From: Acetobacteraceae bacterium
GTDB lineage: Bacteria; Pseudomonadota; Alphaproteobacteria; Acetobacterales; Acetobacteraceae
Length of the DNA stretch: 7,986 nucleotides
Direction: 5' to 3'
Assembly (NCBI GenBank): GCA_019689515.1
Contig: JADGHI010000157.1
Coordinates: 1 to 7,986 of the forward strand
The notes under the pieces are model-generated. The model was not told the origin of the DNA and ran no database searches. It saw nothing but the letters and a program-made list of their open reading frames with translations. A program made the position numbers and the translations under genes. Positions 6,187 to 7,986 of the stretch are shown here, one piece after another (the first letter of the stretch is position 1; each line of letters starts with the position of its first letter).

Positions 6187-6526
6187 CGGTTGCCATGTCC
6201 GTGATGCCGCGGCAGGCGGGGCAAGGCCATGCCGGCGCGGCGCGTCCCCGGCATCATGGCGCCGGACGCGGGCAGCGGAAGGGGCGGAGCGCGATGGCGA
6301 TGCCCTGGGAGGGCTTCACCGAGACCGCGAGAGTCAAGATACCACGCAACTCTGAAGCCGATCCCTGGCGCTTCATCCACCCCCGGCACCGCTGCCACCT
6401 CCGCCCGGCGCGGCCGGCTGACTCAACCGTGTGAACGCGGGCCGGGATGAACGCCGGCGCCGCTTCACCACCTAGCCCCGGCAGGCGGCACGCCTCCGGG
6501 CGCGCCCGGTACGGAGGACGAAGGGA
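6187..6526. other. 340-base divergent intergenic region, no proven gene
   Basis: This spacer separates the divergent phosphoesterase and flavin reductase genes and should hold promoters for both. I see no convincing -35/-10 pair. A TTGACT on the minus strand (6337-6332) lacks a good -10. Bases 6328-6356 are less GC-rich than the surroundings. Palindromic items are TGCCGCGGCA (6205-6214, 18 bases before the phosphoesterase ATG) and a 7-bp inverted repeat ATGCCGG/CCGGCAT (6229-6235 and 6248-6254). Two short readings are open: plus 6294-6434 (46 aa, beginning MAMPWEGFTETARV) and minus 6376-6254 (40 aa, beginning MKRQGSASELRG). They overlap, so at most one is likely real, and neither is recognised. 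Confidence 0.5.
6513..6517 (+). promoter_or_regulatory. ribosome binding site of the flavin reductase
   Basis: GGAGG lies 9 bases before the ATG at 6527. It is a strong Shine-Dalgarno and fixes this start over any in-frame alternative downstream. Confidence 0.75.
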
Positions 6527-7099
6527 ATGAGCGGCAGCACCCAAGGAGGGATCACGGTCTTCGGCATCTCGGGCAGCCTCCGGCGCGGCTCGTACAACAC
6601 CGCGGCGCTGCGCGCGGCGGTGGAGCTGGCGCCCCCCGGCATGCGGATCGAGACCTTCGACCGCCTGCGCGAGATCCCGCCCTATGACGAGGATGTGAGG
6701 CAGCAGGGCTTCCCGCCGGCGGTCGCCGACCTCCGGGCGCGGATCAAGGCCGCCGACGCGCTGCTCATCGTCACGCCCGAATACAACTACTCGGTCCCGG
6801 GCGTGCTGAAGAACGCGATCGACTGGGCCTCCCGCCCGCCGGAGCAGCCCTTCGACGGCAAGCCGATCGCCATCATGGGCGCGAGCCCGGGCGCGATCGG
6901 CACGGCGCGGGCGCAGTACCACCTGCGCCAGAGCTTCATATTCCTCAACGGCCTGGTGCTAAACCGGCCCGAGGTGATGATCGCGAACGCCAACCAGCGC
7001 TTCGACGACCAGGGGCGCCTGACGGACGAGAAGACGCGCGAGTTCATCCAGGCGCTGCTGGTCGCGCTCAAGGACTGGACCGAGCGTCTGCGGCACTGA
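6527..7099 (+). CDS. NADPH-dependent FMN reductase family protein
   Basis: This 190-aa protein is a flavodoxin-like reductase of the NADPH-dependent FMN reductase / ChrR group. These cytoplasmic, usually oligomeric enzymes use NAD(P)H to reduce FMN, quinones or, in some members, chromate or azo dyes. The FMN phosphate loop GISGSLRRGSYN is at 13-24. The signature TPEYNYSVPGVLKNAIDWAS at 83-102 contacts the isoalloxazine ring and dimer interface, and the GASPGAIGTARAQ loop is at 118-130. Length is typical. The start has GGAGG 9 bases upstream. It is transcribed alone, divergent from the phosphoesterase and convergent with the acetyltransferase on its right, and its stop codon lies inside a perfect hairpin. 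A role against quinone or oxidative stress is usual for the family, but the substrate is not shown by the sequence. Confidence 0.95.
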   Translation: MSGSTQGGITVFGISGSLRRGSYNTAALRAAVELAPPGMRIETFDRLREIPPYDEDVRQQGFPPAVADLRARIKAADALLIVTPEYNYSVPGVLKNAIDWASRPPEQPFDGKPIAIMGASPGAIGTARAQYHLRQSFIFLNGLVLNRPEVMIANANQRFDDQGRLTDEKTREFIQALLVALKDWTERLRH

Positions 7100-7119
7100 C
7101 GCGCGCGCCGCGCGTCAGT
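7095..7119. terminator. perfect 11-bp hairpin holding both convergent stop codons
   Basis: Bases 7095-7105 (ACTGACGCGCG) pair perfectly with 7109-7119 (CGCGCGTCAGT) around a 3-base loop. The flavin reductase TGA (7097-7099) is in the left arm, and the acetyltransferase TGA (7117-7115 on the minus strand) occupies the same place in the right arm. The structure is identical on both strands, so it could serve both transcripts. There is no T tract, so it may protect 3' ends or act as a stem-only terminator. Confidence 0.6.
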
Positions 7120-7986
7120 CGAGAGCGAGTCGCGCCTCGACCACCTCCTCCTCGCCCGGCACGCGACGGAGCGAGAAGCCGAGCGCGCGCACGAAGCCGA
7201 GCATCGGCGTGTTGTCCGCGAGCACCTGGCCGACCAGCGCGGGCACGCCCTGCCCGCGCGCCCACTCGATCAGCCGCTCCATCAGGTGCCGCGCCAGGCC
7301 GCGGCCGCGCCAGGCCGGGTCCACGATCACCGCGAACTCCGCCTCGCCGGTCGGGCTGCCGATCTCGCGCACCGCCCGGGCGACGCCGACGGTGCGGTCC
7401 GGCCCGTCCTCGCGCCGCTCGACGGCGATGAAGGCCATCTCACGGTCGTAGTCGATCTGCGTCAGCCGTATGATCTGCGACCGCGACAACTCCTTCACAG
7501 CCGAGAAGAAGCGGCGACGGACATCCTCCGGCGGCAGGCGGCCGAAGGCCTCGGCATGCGCCGCGGCATCCTCCGGCCGGATCGGGCGGACCATGAGCAC
7601 CGTGCCGTCCGGCGCCCGCCAGGGCTGCGCGAGCTCCGCCGGATAGGGCGCGATGGCGAGCAACGCGCCCGGCGCGCCCATGGGGCGCAGGGTGAGCGAG
7701 GCATCCAAGGCCAGCACGCCCTGCGTGTCCGCGAGCAGCGGGTTGACGCCGAGCGTCGCGATCTCGGGGAAGTCCACCGCCATCTGCGAGAGGCGCACCA
7801 GCGCCGCCGCGATCGCATTGCGGTCGGCCGCCGGCTGGTCACGGTAGCCGGCGAGCAGGCGGGCGGTGCGGCGCGCGCGCGCGATCAGCGCATGCGCCAG
7901 CGGCAGGTTGAGGGGCGGCAGGTCGAAGGCCTCGTCGGTCAGCAGGTCGGCGGCCGGGGCCCCCCCCCCCCCACCGCACCCGGGGC
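7115..7986 (-). CDS. Pat-like bifunctional acyl-CoA synthetase / GNAT acetyltransferase (partial, 5' end outside window)
   Basis: The reading frame is open from the stop at 7115 to the right edge, giving 289 C-terminal residues of a protein that in this family is roughly 900 aa. The first part (about residues 12-100) continues upstream of GTG 7798 without a stop and reads LLTDEAFDLPPLNLPLAHAL and later VRLSQMAVDFPEIATLGVNP. This is the end of the ATP-grasp subunit of NDP-forming acyl-CoA synthetases. A GNAT domain follows (about 128-282), with AEFAVIVDPAWRGRGLARHLM as its acetyl-CoA loop and a C-terminal DNTPMLGFVRALGF motif. This order matches Pat-type protein lysine acetyltransferases, which acetylate and silence AMP-forming acyl-CoA synthetases in other bacteria. 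GTG 7798 is therefore an internal codon and not the start. A 13-base C run at 7960-7972 makes the outermost residues unreliable. Confidence 0.9.
   Translation of the reverse strand, partial: PGCGGGGGAPAADLLTDEAFDLPPLNLPLAHALIARARRTARLLAGYRDQPAADRNAIAAALVRLSQMAVDFPEIATLGVNPLLADTQGVLALDASLTLRPMGAPGALLAIAPYPAELAQPWRAPDGTVLMVRPIRPEDAAAHAEAFGRLPPEDVRRRFFSAVKELSRSQIIRLTQIDYDREMAFIAVERREDGPDRTVGVARAVREIGSPTGEAEFAVIVDPAWRGRGLARHLMERLIEWARGQGVPALVGQVLADNTPMLGFVRALGFSLRRVPGEEEVVEARLALD
7960..7972. repeat. 13-base poly-C tract near the right edge
   Basis: Thirteen C in a row (poly-G on the coding strand of the acetyltransferase) encode a run of glycines. Only 14 bases lie beyond it, so the reading frame upstream cannot be checked. 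A homopolymer this close to an end suggests a sequencing or assembly artefact. A real slippage-prone tract is possible but less likely. Confidence 0.8.

Noticed and set aside
7115..7798. A complete 227-aa GNAT protein starting at GTG 7798
   Set aside because: The frame continues without a stop to the window edge, and the upstream residues match the conserved end of the ATP-grasp part of Pat-like proteins, so the gene is a partial larger one.
7871..7882. GC-alternating run as a possible Z-DNA or repeat element
   Set aside because: It encodes ordinary Arg/Ala residues of a conserved helix in the acetyltransferase, so codon bias explains it.
1..7986. CRISPR array, defence island, toxin-antitoxin pair, transposon or prophage
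   Set aside because: No regularly spaced repeats, no transposase, integrase, nuclease or phage proteins, and no small paired ORFs with recognisable toxin or antitoxin features were found on either strand.

Overview
This is a very GC-rich window (about 70% or more by eye, not counted) with G/C-ending codons, clear GGAGG-type ribosome binding sites and little non-coding DNA. The gene set points to an alphaproteobacterium, most likely Acetobacteraceae of the Roseomonas type: a stand-alone Bug-family solute-binding protein, a kinase/universal-stress fusion, and a large acyl-CoA-synthetase-like acetyltransferase with an ATP-grasp part and a GNAT tail. The taxonomy is inference from family knowledge; nothing here fixes the genus. 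No rRNA, tRNA, CRISPR array, insertion sequence, phage gene or integration scar was seen.

Layout, left to right. A possible last few codons of a plus-strand gene end at base 20. A short-chain dehydrogenase/reductase (58-846, minus) and a secreted Bug solute-binding protein (999-2006, plus) diverge from a 152-base spacer that holds a perfect TTGACA box and a small dyad. A likely minus-strand operon follows (3813 down to 2156): a PaaI-like hotdog thioesterase, a five-helix membrane protein of unknown role joined to it by an ATGA overlap, and a GNAT acetyltransferase. A second minus-strand operon (6186 down to 3965) encodes a calcineurin-like metallophosphoesterase and, 5 bases later from a GTG start, a protein kinase fused to a universal stress protein domain. 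After a 340-base divergent spacer comes a plus-strand NADPH-dependent FMN reductase (6527-7099). It converges on the C-terminal third of a Pat-like protein acetyltransferase that runs off the right edge (7115 to beyond 7986). The two stop codons lie in opposite arms of one perfect 11-bp hairpin.

How the genes fit together. The most coherent unit is the phosphoesterase plus kinase/USP pair, which looks like a small stress-signalling module with a possible opposing phosphatase. The flavin reductase and the Pat-like acetyltransferase next door would also suit redox or stress adaptation, but that link rests on proximity only. The rest is ordinary accessory metabolism and transport. I found no clearly new system. 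The points most worth a second look are the kinase/phosphoesterase operon, the SDR that lacks the classical catalytic serine and lysine, the stop-codon hairpin, the unknown membrane protein coupled to the thioesterase, and a 13-base C tract at the right end that is probably a sequencing or assembly artefact.
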